A DNA stretch of 64,000 bases, taken from H2-BAC3 sp045863035. GTDB taxonomy: Bacteria; Bacteroidota; Ignavibacteria; Ignavibacteriales; Ignavibacteriaceae. Made by a program: the position numbers and the translations under genes. A model generated the notes under the pieces. It had not been told where the DNA came from, did no database searches, and saw nothing but the letters and a program-made list of their open reading frames with translations. The stretch covers positions 1 to 64,000 of the forward strand of contig BTUV01000006.1 of assembly GCA_045863035.1 (NCBI GenBank). The letters are read 5' to 3'. Positions 39,789-49,593 of this stretch are shown in pieces. Numbering within the stretch: the stretch's first letter is position 1; every line of letters starts with the position of its first letter.

Positions 39789-42700
39789 CAATGATTTTAT
39801 CAAAAAAAATATATTTTCTTCTCTTTTTTAGTATAGTATTAAGTTTTTCTGACTTATTCCCGCAGGAAAGTATAAAATATATTACATACGGAACCGGGAC
39901 TCAGACAAAAGAAGGGGATGATGATTACCGTGAGGTCTTCATTATTCGTATTCCTGAAAATTTCAGAAATATGCTATATCTAAGAATATTTGATATTGAC
40001 TGCGGTGGAGTTAATGATTTCCAGGGAACATCTTCCTGGAATACAAAAACACTATTCACTTTTTCTGGCGGAAGTGACACAGAGCCCCTTTCAGGGTTGT
40101 TTACTGCTTCACCGGATGATAAGGATATCCGTTCAGGTAAAATGATTAAATCTGAATTGATTGGTGAGTCTGGTGCAGTTGATAATGATTGGATGACCTT
40201 TACCGGTTTTATGCCTTCTGAGGGTTATCTTTATGAGGGTTTTTATTATTTTCGTTTCTCCGCTGAGGGGAAAGAGGGGACCAACGGTAACGTTTTTGAT
40301 ATATACGTCAGTACTTCCGAATTGCTTAATACTCCTTCTGAAAAGGTTGAGATATTAAATTACTCACCTACTATCCGGCTATTAAAAAAGGATGGCAGTG
40401 CAGCGCTTAGGTTTAGAATACCTGAGGGAGTCCGTTCAATAAAAATAGAAGATTTTGATGCTGCTGGTGCGGATTTACGGTTGAGAACATCTCTGCGCCC
40501 TGATATATCCCTCAAATCATCCGGAGATGGTGTCTGGGCATCGAATACAGTAACCTTAGTCAAGGAAGAAGACGGTCGGGGAGCTTCGATAATTCTCGGA
40601 CAAGGTGGAGAGTCGCCCAATGATGCAACTTTGAGAATTACATCTGATAATGTTGCAGGGATTCCAATTTATTGTCCAATTTTTCCCGCTAAAACAAATA
40701 CTGTCCCTAAACTTCAATATTCTTTTGATTATGTAGCTGATTGTTACTCAGTTGTCTTTGATGCTTCCGCGACTACTGATGAAGAAAATGATGCTCTTAC
40801 TTTTAAGTGGAGCTTTGGTGACGGCACATTTGGGGAGGGAAACCGGGTTGTCCATAAGTATGATGCACAACAGATTTATGATGCTTACGTAATAGTAAGT
40901 GATAATTCACCATCTGACTTCAATAGTCAGATTGCATTTTTCAAAGTTAAAGTTAACAAACCCCCGGTTGCTATTTACCAGAAATCTGTTATTCTCTCCC
41001 CCGGAGAAGATTTTTCTTTTGATGGTTCTGCTTCTTATGACCAGGATGATGGTCTTAAGAATTACTTGTGGGATTTTGGAGATGCGACCAAAAGAGAAGG
41101 CAAACAGATTAAGTATGCTTATCAGCGTACCGGCAGGTTTACTGCAAGATTAACAGTTACAGATAACTCAACAAGCCCGTGCAATACAGCTTCAACAGAT
41201 TTTTCAGTCTGGGTTAACATGAAACCGCTTGCTATGGCCGGTGAAGATCAGAGTGCAGCACCGGGACAGCAAGTCAGTTTTGACGGTAGCCGCAGCCGGG
41301 ATGATGATGGAGAATTATCTGATTTCAAGTGGAATTTCGGTGATGGCAGTTCCGCTGAAGGAGTAAAAGTAAATCATGTATATAGCGCTCCTGGTACATA
41401 TACCGTAACATTAACTGTGACTGATAATGCAGGTGCAAAAAACAGCAGCGAGAGCGATCAAATGGTTGTTGTGGTTAATGCAGTTCCAATTGCAGTGGCT
41501 GGCGCTGATAAGATTGCCGCGGAAAATGAAACTCTCTTTTTTGACGGTTCGCAATCAAAGGACTCAGACGGTTTTATAACTGAATACCTCTGGGAGTTTG
41601 GTGATGGCAATCGTGCTAAGGGCGTTAAAACTGCACACGCATATAAAAAAGCAGGACGATATCAGGTTACCCTGACGGTAGTTGATAATTCTGGCACATC
41701 GTCAAATACTGCATCCAATACATTGACGGTAATTGTAAACTCACGTCCGGTATCAGTCGCGGGTAATGATGAAGTTATTACACGAAGTGAGTTCCAATTT
41801 GACGGAACTTCCTCAAGCGATCCGGATGGGAAGGTTTTGAAGTATTTCTGGGAGTTTGGTGATGGTAAAACAAGTACTGAAGCTGCACCAAAACACTTTT
41901 ATGAAAAACCGGGTGTATATAAAGTCCGTTTAACGGTTACTGATGATACCAAAACGATCAACAATTCTTCTGTATCAGAATTTGAACTTGTTGTTAATGC
42001 AAAACCGGTCGCTGATGCTGGTCCTGATCTTCTTGGCGCTCCGGGTCAGGTTCTTAGATTTGATGGTTCACGCTCTTATGATTCAGATGGCGCATTATCA
42101 GATTTTAGATGGGAGTTTGGCGATGGAACTTCCGCCAATGGCGCAGTCACGGAACATGTTTACTCTGCTCCCGGTATTTACTATGCCCGGCTTACGGTCA
42201 AAGATAATACCCGGCAGACAAACGCAATTGATTTTGATGAGGTAAAAGTAACAATCAATCAAAAACCGGTGGCTAACGCAGGCAGGGATGTGATAAGCGC
42301 TGCTGGTCTTACTGTTGTTCTTGATGGTCGCGGTTCATTTGACAAAGATGGCAGTATTGATTCCTATATCTGGACTTTCTCAGATGTCCCCGATGTATAT
42401 ACGGGCGCTACAGTTAAGCGGACTTTTACCGAGCCCGGTATTTATACTGTGCTGCTGGAGGTAAAAGATAATTCAGCCGCAATTAATAATAATGCATTTG
42501 ATACTCTTATTATCAGGATTAACTCAGCACCTACGGCAAGAGCCGGTAATAATATATTTACCTGCGAAAGCAAATTGATATTTGACGGGGGTGCTTCTAC
42601 TGATCCTGATGGCGACCCGTTGAGCTTTACCTGGAATTTTGGTGACGGAACAAAAATTGAATCTGGGGCAAGAGTGATTCATGAATACCTTAAAGGAGGG

Positions 42701-44635
42701 TCTTATCCGGTTATTCTTACTGTTGATGACGGACTGGGACTTCCTAACTCTGTTTCAACTACCTCCATAACTGTAAGAATAAATGAACCGCCTGTTGCAG
42801 TTGCAGGTGAAGATATTACGGTTTGCGCGGGAGAAGTGGTGCGTTTTAATGGCTCAGGGTCAAGTGATCCGGAAGGGGGATTCCTCAGATATACATGGGA
42901 TTTTGGTGACGGAACCGGCGCCGATGGAATTAACCCGACAAAGATATATAAAATCGGGGGAAGTTACCTGGTGCGTTTAAAGGTTGAAGATGACTCCGGT
43001 CTTCCCTGCAATACAACGTATGTAACTAAATCTGTAACAGTTATTGAATCACCTGTTGCTTTTGCCGGTGAAGATCAGATTGTATGCCTGAATTCTGTTG
43101 TCCGCTTTGACGGTTCCAAATCTAAAGATAATGACGGGGTGGTGAATAACTATTTGTGGGATTTTGGCGATGGTTCTACAGGCGGCGGACCTAACCCAAC
43201 TCATATTTTTACAAAGTCAGGCACATATACTGTCCGCTTAACCATTACCGGTGATTTGATAGGTCAGTGTGATAATTCTGATACTGATGAATTAACTGTT
43301 CAGGTTTTTGATGCGCCGATTGCAGACTTCACCCTGCCGCTCATTTATCCGAGAGATCAGGAACTGGTGCTTACTACAGAAGGGAGTAATACTTTTACTG
43401 ACGAAATGACAGGTGTTAAATGGGATTTCGGTGATGGGACTGTTTCAACTGATAAAACCGGAAAGCACAGTTACAAACAAGAGGGGAAATACACTGTCTC
43501 CCTTACGATTTACACAAATTCAACTACGGAGTGTAAGTCTGCAACCCAGCAAAAAATTATTGTGATTAATGCCCCTCCGGTCGCTGACCCGGGTAGCGAT
43601 ATATACTCAGGAATCGGTCAGGAAATTCTCTTTGATGCAGGCAGGTCAAAAGATGCGGATGGCTCAATCGTTTCTTATGATTGGGATTTTGGTGACGGCA
43701 ACAAAGCCAGAGGAGTAAATGCACGTCACAAATATTCGCAGGGCGGAACTTACACGGTTACGCTTACCGTGAAAGATAATACCGGTTTGTCGAACAATAC
43801 AACGGTTACTTCGATAAAAGCTTTTATTAACTTTACGCCTGAGCCGCTTATTATAAGCCGCGATTACGTTTGTGCCGGTGAAAAAGTCAGTTTCAGCGCA
43901 AAATCATCAAAGGATGCCGATAACGATAAGTTGCGGTATGAGTGGGAAATGGGGGATGGGTTTACCACAACTGATGAAGAGTTTGTTCATAGTTATCTTT
44001 TGCCCGGTACTTATATTATTACGCTTGTCGCGAACGATGGTAAGAAGTTCGCAAATAGTCAGAATAAGGTTATTAAACAAATAGTGGTGAACAATCGTCC
44101 TGTTGCTGATGCCGGGAGGGATATAGTTGTTTGCGCCGGTGAAAAGGTAATACTTGACGGGTCGGCCTCTTATGACTCTGACAAAGATAAGTTAACCTTC
44201 CAATGGTTTTCAGGGGGTTTACTAATTGCCGAAGGCGAAAAAGCTGAGACGGTATTCTCCTCTGCAGGAGTTCAAAAAATAACGCTTAAAGTTACTGATG
44301 ATAAAGGTACTTTTTGCTCTGAATCATCTGACGAGGTTAATGTGATTGTAAACAGTAGTCCTGTTGCTGTTTCATTATTTAAGAGTATTGAAGTTTTTAC
44401 CGGGGGGGCACATGATCAGGTGATTTTTGATGCATCTTCAAGCAGTGATGCAGATGGTGATGTTCTGAATTTTATCTGGGATTTTGGTGAAGGGATTAAA
44501 CTTTCCGGATCAAAAGTATATCATTATTTTGATAAGCCCGGAACTTATAAAGTAGTTCTTACCGTTAATGACGGAAAAGGAACAACCTGCAGTTCAGCAT
44601 CCGAAGAAATTATTGTAACAGTTAAAAACCGCTGA
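39785..44635 (+). CDS. Giant PKD-repeat surface protein
   Basis: The protein has 1616 residues with a signal peptide (FLLFFSIVLSFSDLFPQ). An N-terminal about 290-residue part of two related beta domains is not assigned. About 15 tandem PKD-like Ig domains of roughly 85-90 residues follow. Most carry the PKD core W-x-F-G-D-G (YLWEFGDG, FKWNFGDG, YIWTFSD) and a following T-V-x-L-T-V-x-D strand. The seventh, thirteenth and fourteenth are divergent in the core. The chain ends right after the last PKD (IIVTVKNR), with no T9SS sorting domain and no other visible anchor. It is translationally coupled to the LysM-FecR gene by a 4-base overlap, so the two are probably partners; a terminator follows. 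Confidence 0.88.
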   Translation: MTMILSKKIYFLLFFSIVLSFSDLFPQESIKYITYGTGTQTKEGDDDYREVFIIRIPENFRNMLYLRIFDIDCGGVNDFQGTSSWNTKTLFTFSGGSDTEPLSGLFTASPDDKDIRSGKMIKSELIGESGAVDNDWMTFTGFMPSEGYLYEGFYYFRFSAEGKEGTNGNVFDIYVSTSELLNTPSEKVEILNYSPTIRLLKKDGSAALRFRIPEGVRSIKIEDFDAAGADLRLRTSLRPDISLKSSGDGVWASNTVTLVKEEDGRGASIILGQGGESPNDATLRITSDNVAGIPIYCPIFPAKTNTVPKLQYSFDYVADCYSVVFDASATTDEENDALTFKWSFGDGTFGEGNRVVHKYDAQQIYDAYVIVSDNSPSDFNSQIAFFKVKVNKPPVAIYQKSVILSPGEDFSFDGSASYDQDDGLKNYLWDFGDATKREGKQIKYAYQRTGRFTARLTVTDNSTSPCNTASTDFSVWVNMKPLAMAGEDQSAAPGQQVSFDGSRSRDDDGELSDFKWNFGDGSSAEGVKVNHVYSAPGTYTVTLTVTDNAGAKNSSESDQMVVVVNAVPIAVAGADKIAAENETLFFDGSQSKDSDGFITEYLWEFGDGNRAKGVKTAHAYKKAGRYQVTLTVVDNSGTSSNTASNTLTVIVNSRPVSVAGNDEVITRSEFQFDGTSSSDPDGKVLKYFWEFGDGKTSTEAAPKHFYEKPGVYKVRLTVTDDTKTINNSSVSEFELVVNAKPVADAGPDLLGAPGQVLRFDGSRSYDSDGALSDFRWEFGDGTSANGAVTEHVYSAPGIYYARLTVKDNTRQTNAIDFDEVKVTINQKPVANAGRDVISAAGLTVVLDGRGSFDKDGSIDSYIWTFSDVPDVYTGATVKRTFTEPGIYTVLLEVKDNSAAINNNAFDTLIIRINSAPTARAGNNIFTCESKLIFDGGASTDPDGDPLSFTWNFGDGTKIESGARVIHEYLKGGSYPVILTVDDGLGLPNSVSTTSITVRINEPPVAVAGEDITVCAGEVVRFNGSGSSDPEGGFLRYTWDFGDGTGADGINPTKIYKIGGSYLVRLKVEDDSGLPCNTTYVTKSVTVIESPVAFAGEDQIVCLNSVVRFDGSKSKDNDGVVNNYLWDFGDGSTGGGPNPTHIFTKSGTYTVRLTITGDLIGQCDNSDTDELTVQVFDAPIADFTLPLIYPRDQELVLTTEGSNTFTDEMTGVKWDFGDGTVSTDKTGKHSYKQEGKYTVSLTIYTNSTTECKSATQQKIIVINAPPVADPGSDIYSGIGQEILFDAGRSKDADGSIVSYDWDFGDGNKARGVNARHKYSQGGTYTVTLTVKDNTGLSNNTTVTSIKAFINFTPEPLIISRDYVCAGEKVSFSAKSSKDADNDKLRYEWEMGDGFTTTDEEFVHSYLLPGTYIITLVANDGKKFANSQNKVIKQIVVNNRPVADAGRDIVVCAGEKVILDGSASYDSDKDKLTFQWFSGGLLIAEGEKAETVFSSAGVQKITLKVTDDKGTFCSESSDEVNVIVNSSPVAVSLFKSIEVFTGGAHDQVIFDASSSSDADGDVLNFIWDFGEGIKLSGSKVYHYFDKPGTYKVVLTVNDGKGTTCSSASEEIIVTVKNR

Positions 44636-44643
44636 AAATAAAA

Positions 44644-44680
44644 ATGGGTTCCTGTCAGTTCAGGAACCCATGATCTTTTT
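44644..44680. terminator. Bidirectional Rho-independent terminator
   Basis: A perfect 11-bp stem, 44644-44654 (ATGGGTTCCTG) with 44661-44671 (CAGGAACCCAT), has a 6-base loop. A T run follows on the plus strand (44675-44682), and an A run precedes it, giving T on the minus strand. It serves the converging PKD gene and CBS-pair gene. Confidence 0.9.
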
Positions 44681-45109
44681 TTAACTTGTTATATACCGTT
44701 CCAGTTCGGAGATGGTATGCTGTTTGTCTTCAATAACTGCCTTTACTGCGTCTCCGATTGATATCACTCCCTGAAGAACTCCGTCAGTTACTACAGGAAG
44801 ATGTCTTATATGCTTGTTAATCATCAGAGACATACATTCTTCGGCATTTGTTTTATCGTCAATAATAAGCACTTTTGTGGTCATAATTTCCCTGACCGTT
44901 GTATCACGGGAGGTCTTGCCGGTCAGTATTACTTTTCTTGCATAATCCCTTTCGCTCAAGATACCGGCAAGCTGGCTGTTTTCGAGCACGAGCAGCGCTC
45001 CGACATTTTTTTCAGCCATTTTAACCAATGCCTCATAGACAGTGTCATCGGGCGAGAGTGAAAAAATTTCACTCCCTTTTGTGAGCAGGATTTCACGAAC
45101 AGTTTTCAT
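44681..45109 (-). CDS. CBS-domain pair protein
   Basis: From the ATG at 45107-45109 the product has 142 residues, almost entirely two CBS modules: SPDDTVYEALVKMAEKNVGALLVL, then VREIMTTKVLIIDDKTNAEEC and RHLPVVTDGVLQGVISIGD. Stand-alone CBS pairs bind adenine nucleotides and tune partner proteins. The chosen start has AGAGG 4 bases upstream. A longer frame to 45178 would run into the end of htpG and lacks family similarity. The gene lies 34 bases downstream of htpG on the same strand, so it may share its transcript. The partner is unknown. Confidence 0.88.
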   Translation of the reverse strand: MKTVREILLTKGSEIFSLSPDDTVYEALVKMAEKNVGALLVLENSQLAGILSERDYARKVILTGKTSRDTTVREIMTTKVLIIDDKTNAEECMSLMINKHIRHLPVVTDGVLQGVISIGDAVKAVIEDKQHTISELERYITS

Positions 45110-45143
45110 TGTGACCTCTAAGTTATTAATTGGAAAATCAGAA

Positions 45144-47054
45144 TTATCCTTTTCCTTTAAGATACCAGCCCGCTGCATCAGTCATTAAATCAAATGACTT
45201 TTCAACAAGCTGATATGATTCATCAAGCTCACCTTCATAAAGCATGGAGATCAGATAAAGCTGGTCAAAGTACCTCTGCAGGAGGGTATCAGTTTTATCC
45301 AATTTATAAATTAACAACATTTCTCTTATGAGCTTATGATCTTTGTTTATTTCAAGCACCTTGGGAGGCACTGGTATATCCTGCCCGCTCATTCTCATCA
45401 TTTTGAGCATGGCTGAGGACATTCCCTCATCCTCGCTGGCAAGAACAACCGGGCTTTCTTTCAGACGTTTTGAGAGTATAACTTTTTTAACTTTGTCACC
45501 CAGACTATCCTTCCATTTTTCCAGGATACTGTCTAAGTGTTTTTTATCCTCACGGCTGAGTTCTTCTACTGCCGATTTTTCTTCAGGGTTAATATCGTCA
45601 AATTTATTCAGAGAATCAAAATCTGCTGAGTTTGCCGCTTTGAAAGTGAACTCCTTATATTTGAACATGCTCGAAATAACATATTCATCAATAGGGTCAT
45701 ATACAAAGAGCACGGGAATTCCTTTCGACCGGAAAGTGTCAAGAAACGGGTTTTTCAAAAGAGCCGCCCGGCTGGTTGCAGTAATAAAGTAAATTTCCTT
45801 CTGATCTTTTACCATTCTGGTTTCATACTCTTCAAGTGAGCTCAAATCCTCTTCCTTATCAGAGTAGCTGGCATTAAAACGAAGGAGCAGGGCAAATTTT
45901 TCCCGGTTCATAAAGTCCTGATACCCCAGCTTGAAGATTTTACCATGTTCTTTCCAGAATTTGGCAAAATCCTCAGGACGATCTTTCGACATTTTTATAA
46001 GATGGTTAAGAATCTGGGAGGTAATACTTGTAGAAATCCTGCTAAAATTAGCGTTTTCCTGCAGGGTTTCACGGGAGATATTAAGTGGAATATCTTCCGA
46101 ATCAACCACACCTTTTACAAAGCCGAGATACTCAGGTATCAGGTCTTTGTTCTTATGCTGAATAAGTACTTTGCGGACGTACAAATCCAGCCCCATATCT
46201 TCCTTCATCATACCGAAAAAATCCATACTTTTTTCAGGTATGAATAACATGGCATTAAACTGCAACGGTGCATCCACAGAAACGTGAATTACATCAAGCG
46301 GAGGATTGGAGTCATACGTGAGAAATTTGTAAAATTCCTGATATTCTTCTTTGGAGATTGAGGACTTATTCCTTGTCCAAAGAGCCGGCAGAGTATTAAT
46401 CTTTTCCTTTTCAACAAAGACGGGGAAATTGATGAAATTTGAATGGTTTTTAATGACATTTTTGACAGTTTCCACTTCAGAATACTGTTTTGTGTCATCC
46501 TTGAGCCAGATTTCAATCCGGGTTCCGCGCTCAATTTTTTCGTCTGATTCGGCTACAGTAAACTCGCCAAGTCCGTCAGACTCCCAAACTAATACATCTG
46601 AACCTGCAATTACACTCCGGGTTGTAATCATTACCCTGGTTGCAGCCATGAAAACCGAATAGAATCCGACTCCGAACCTGCCGATGAGGTTGCCGGTATC
46701 TCCCTTATTTTCTTTAAGCTGGCTGATAAACTCGGCAGTGCCCGATTTGGCTATTGTTCCGATATTGTTAATCAGTTCATCCCGGGTCATGCCAATGCCT
46801 GTATCTTCAATTATCAGCTTCCCGGCTTCTTTATCGCAGGATATTTTAATTTCGAGCTGCAGGTTTTTCCCCGCAGTATCCGGATTTGTAAGGGTATGGA
46901 TGCGAACTTTATCGAGTGCGTCATTTGCATTCGATATCAGTTCACGGATAAATATCTCTCTTGAAGAATAAAGAGAATGGACAAGAATATCTAATAATTG
47001 CCGTACTTCGGCCTTAAATTCAAATTTTTCAGCTTGAATAGGTTCATGAGACAT
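45144..47054 (-). CDS. htpG: Molecular chaperone HtpG (Hsp90)
   Basis: The 636-residue product is a full-length bacterial Hsp90. The N-terminal ATP-binding GHKL domain shows SLYSSREIFIRELISNAND, IEDTGIGMTRDEL and GRFGVGFYSVFM. The middle domain has GVVDSEDIPLNISRETLQ. The C-terminal dimerisation domain ends LMTDAAGWYLKGKG; there is no MEEVD tail, as normal for bacteria. It refolds and remodels client proteins in the cytosol with DnaK. The start is supported by a GGAGAG-like sequence upstream (about 47062-47067). A heat-shock promoter could not be identified with confidence. Confidence 0.96.
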   Translation of the reverse strand: MSHEPIQAEKFEFKAEVRQLLDILVHSLYSSREIFIRELISNANDALDKVRIHTLTNPDTAGKNLQLEIKISCDKEAGKLIIEDTGIGMTRDELINNIGTIAKSGTAEFISQLKENKGDTGNLIGRFGVGFYSVFMAATRVMITTRSVIAGSDVLVWESDGLGEFTVAESDEKIERGTRIEIWLKDDTKQYSEVETVKNVIKNHSNFINFPVFVEKEKINTLPALWTRNKSSISKEEYQEFYKFLTYDSNPPLDVIHVSVDAPLQFNAMLFIPEKSMDFFGMMKEDMGLDLYVRKVLIQHKNKDLIPEYLGFVKGVVDSEDIPLNISRETLQENANFSRISTSITSQILNHLIKMSKDRPEDFAKFWKEHGKIFKLGYQDFMNREKFALLLRFNASYSDKEEDLSSLEEYETRMVKDQKEIYFITATSRAALLKNPFLDTFRSKGIPVLFVYDPIDEYVISSMFKYKEFTFKAANSADFDSLNKFDDINPEEKSAVEELSREDKKHLDSILEKWKDSLGDKVKKVILSKRLKESPVVLASEDEGMSSAMLKMMRMSGQDIPVPPKVLEINKDHKLIREMLLIYKLDKTDTLLQRYFDQLYLISMLYEGELDESYQLVEKSFDLMTDAAGWYLKGKG

Positions 47055-47180
47055 ACATAGCTCTCCGTTAAATTTTTAATTTTATGGTGGCAAAGATAAA
47101 TTCTTCAGGGTTCATTTTCAAGGAATTGATTGAGTGAAAGTGCCGGTTCAGCTTAAAGAGCATTTTTTGCAGGAAAATTC

Positions 47181-47206
47181 GGGCATCGGTTTCTCAGCCA
47201 ATGCCC
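47181..47206 (-). terminator. Probable terminator after the DUF5916 gene
   Basis: GGGCAT (47181-47186) pairs with ATGCCC (47201-47206). Two further G-C pairs lie inside a single mismatch. On the minus strand the hairpin is followed by a short ATTTT tract only, so it is a modest terminator. It lies just downstream of the stop at 47213. Confidence 0.5.
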
Positions 47207-47212
47207 TTAAAT

Positions 47213-49435
47213 TTAGTTATTAGAGAGGAGGTATTGGAATTTGAGGAAATACTGTCGGTTAGTCTGTGTGAGATTATAAGGGGCATCGTACTCCCGCATG
47301 GTATGAGTAGAGCCAATGTAAAAAATAGTGAACGGATTGAGTTTATAGGAAAATAGAGGAAATAAGGAAATTTCACCTGAAAATGAGTTATAATCGCTAA
47401 TGAGCCGGACGTACATCTGCTTCGAAAACTGAAAAGTGCTGATGTTTCGTAAGATGTAGCCATCATACAGCAACTCATTATTCCTCTGGGAGCGAAGACC
47501 GGCTCGCTCAAATTCAATATCCGATTGCAGTTGGTCAGTCGGTTTAAAATTAACTCCGAAAACAAATTGATGTCCCTTCCCGACTTCTGGAGCATCACCT
47601 CGATAAATGATTTTTCCGATTTCACCGTTAAGATACAAGGACATCCATGCGAAGGGGGTTGTATTCAAATTAAAAAACCACCTGTTAACTTTTTTCAGGT
47701 CGGTTCCGCCGAAGAGTTCTTCATTAAGAGGCAAAAATCCGATAAAAAGACCGGAATTTCCGGCAAAGCTAAAATTGCTCCCCAGCATTAACCATCTTTC
47801 TTTCCTGATATTATCATAATTAAAGTTTGCGCCTCCCCTGAAAAACAACGAAAACCTGGTAATAAAGGAGCTGTCGAAATGTTCGATATAACTGTTTTCA
47901 ATCTGGAAGTCTCTTGTATTATTCCGGTTCAGAAAGCCGAGTGGAGAGACAAAAGCAGGGGAGTGATCCATATAAACCACTTCCATTGAGTGATTTCTTG
48001 ACTGACGATCTAACCTGATGATCGTACCAAAGCCATTATATTTTTCGCCATTCAGTGCAGCATCTTTATCCAGTGAACCGAATTTCCGTGCTCCGTTAAA
48101 GAGCGATGTGTCCTGAATTTCCTTTGTAACAGAAGCCGCAATCTGACCGGTAAAATAAAAATTAGTCAGGAAAAGATAACTCCAGTCAAAGCCGGCCAGA
48201 TAGGATTCCCCATCCTCAAAATTTCGTAAAGCGAACATACCGCCAAAATAATCGTTCTTCTTTCCGTTAATTCTGGCGCGGAGTATATTACCATAAGAAG
48301 GAAGTCCGGTATTTATAAAATTGCTTCTCTCCTCACCGGGGATAATCAATGGTGATTTTCTGTCGTATGCTGAGAGTAGGGCGAATGATACATTTCCTGC
48401 CTTACCGGTAATTTTTGCGGCGAGAAGCGGGTCATTAATCATCCTCGAATAAAATGATGAAATCGGAGCACGGTAGATTTCGCTCCCCTCAAAAAAGAAA
48501 GGGCGTTTTTCCTGAAAGAATAATGAAAATGTGCTGTTCACACTTATCTGCTGCGCATCAGACTCAACCTGGCTGAAGTCCGGGTTGATGACTGCCTCGA
48601 CTGTTACCGATGACCCGGGAACTATCTTGAAACCGCTGCCGAATCTTCCTTTTAACGGACTATTATTAAACTGTGAGGCCGGGTCATCTGTATCAAGTAA
48701 AGCAGCAGATTGAAACCCTGTCAGAAAGGGTAGTATTTCATAGCTGAAAGGGACGCTAATATCGGAAATACCTGTTAAATCAGCGCTTTGGCAGGTAAAA
48801 CAGGGGTTGTTGCGGTCATTGATGTTTGAGGAGAAAATATATCGGTCCTGCCGGGGGAAATTTCTAATGAACATGATTTTCCAGATGTGATTGTCTTTAT
48901 TCTGGAAACGCAGTGCTCTGAAAGGGATAGCCATTTCAACTGTATATCCTTCTTGATGGATAATTGCCGCGGATTGCCAATTTAAATCGTATGTATGATC
49001 TTCATTATTGCCCGTCCTTAATATATCTCCCTGAATGCCATGTGGATTGACGAAGAATTCGTAGGCACTTTGTCCGTCTCCATAAGTATCCAAAATCAGC
49101 CCGACAAAATCATCACCGAAGATCTTATCTCTGTCAGAAAGATTTGACCTCATTTTGGAAGGGTCAGGGTCGTAGCAGTAGAAACTTATGTAAAGATAAT
49201 CATTGTTGTATAACAGCCGGACAATAGTCTCAGCTCGTGCGGGTGTGTTTTCTCCCGGCTGAATTTCAAAGGCTATTCCCGACTGGCTGGCTTGTTCCCA
49301 AACTGGTTCAAGTTTACCGTCTATAATGATGGGGGAAGAAGCCCTTGCGGCGTTCAGGGTCTCAAGTGAAACATTTTCACCTGTTAAACAGACTGGGGCA
49401 GCCGTCAGGAGCAATAGTAGTAATAAAGAGATCAT
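47213..49435 (-). CDS. DUF5916 outer-membrane protein with CBM9-like N-terminal domain
   Basis: The 740-residue exported protein has signal peptide ISLLLLLLLTAAPVCLTGE. Residues about 30-210 match the CBM9-like sugar-binding fold that opens this family: SPIIIDGKLEPVWEQA, VRLLYNNDYLYISFYCYDPD and FGDDFVGLILDTYGDGQSA. Next comes the DUF5916 region (KIMFIRNFPRQDRYIFS, TVEAVINPDFSQVESDAQQI, FSLFFQEKRPFFFEGSEIY). This is followed by a run of beta-strands ending YFLKFQYLLSNN, likely an outer-membrane barrel. Function is not established; a role in glycan or metabolite handling at the surface is inferred. A CxxC pair (NNPCFTCQS) lies at the domain boundary, as in many relatives. Confidence 0.85.
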   Translation of the reverse strand: MISLLLLLLLTAAPVCLTGENVSLETLNAARASSPIIIDGKLEPVWEQASQSGIAFEIQPGENTPARAETIVRLLYNNDYLYISFYCYDPDPSKMRSNLSDRDKIFGDDFVGLILDTYGDGQSAYEFFVNPHGIQGDILRTGNNEDHTYDLNWQSAAIIHQEGYTVEMAIPFRALRFQNKDNHIWKIMFIRNFPRQDRYIFSSNINDRNNPCFTCQSADLTGISDISVPFSYEILPFLTGFQSAALLDTDDPASQFNNSPLKGRFGSGFKIVPGSSVTVEAVINPDFSQVESDAQQISVNSTFSLFFQEKRPFFFEGSEIYRAPISSFYSRMINDPLLAAKITGKAGNVSFALLSAYDRKSPLIIPGEERSNFINTGLPSYGNILRARINGKKNDYFGGMFALRNFEDGESYLAGFDWSYLFLTNFYFTGQIAASVTKEIQDTSLFNGARKFGSLDKDAALNGEKYNGFGTIIRLDRQSRNHSMEVVYMDHSPAFVSPLGFLNRNNTRDFQIENSYIEHFDSSFITRFSLFFRGGANFNYDNIRKERWLMLGSNFSFAGNSGLFIGFLPLNEELFGGTDLKKVNRWFFNLNTTPFAWMSLYLNGEIGKIIYRGDAPEVGKGHQFVFGVNFKPTDQLQSDIEFERAGLRSQRNNELLYDGYILRNISTFQFSKQMYVRLISDYNSFSGEISLFPLFSYKLNPFTIFYIGSTHTMREYDAPYNLTQTNRQYFLKFQYLLSNN

Positions 49436-49593
49436 TATCCTATTTTGGAAAATTATCTCCTAAAATACTACTCCGGCTCTTTGTTTGAAAAATTTTATGA
49501 TAAATGGAACTATTACGGGTTAAAATCCGGTTTTACTTGAATGAAATACCCTCAAAAGTTATCTTGCAAATCTTTTTATAACCGTTTACGCAG

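Noticed and set aside
40700..44630. CRISPR array or DNA satellite in the repetitive region
   Set aside because: The periodicity is at protein level (PKD domains of about 85-90 residues). The nucleotide repeats are diverged and in a single open frame.
47194..47625. Minus-strand open frame of 143 codons overlapping the end of the DUF5916 gene
   Set aside because: It is a frame shadow. The composition is Ser/Ile/Arg-rich with no motifs, while the DUF5916 frame is clearly coding.
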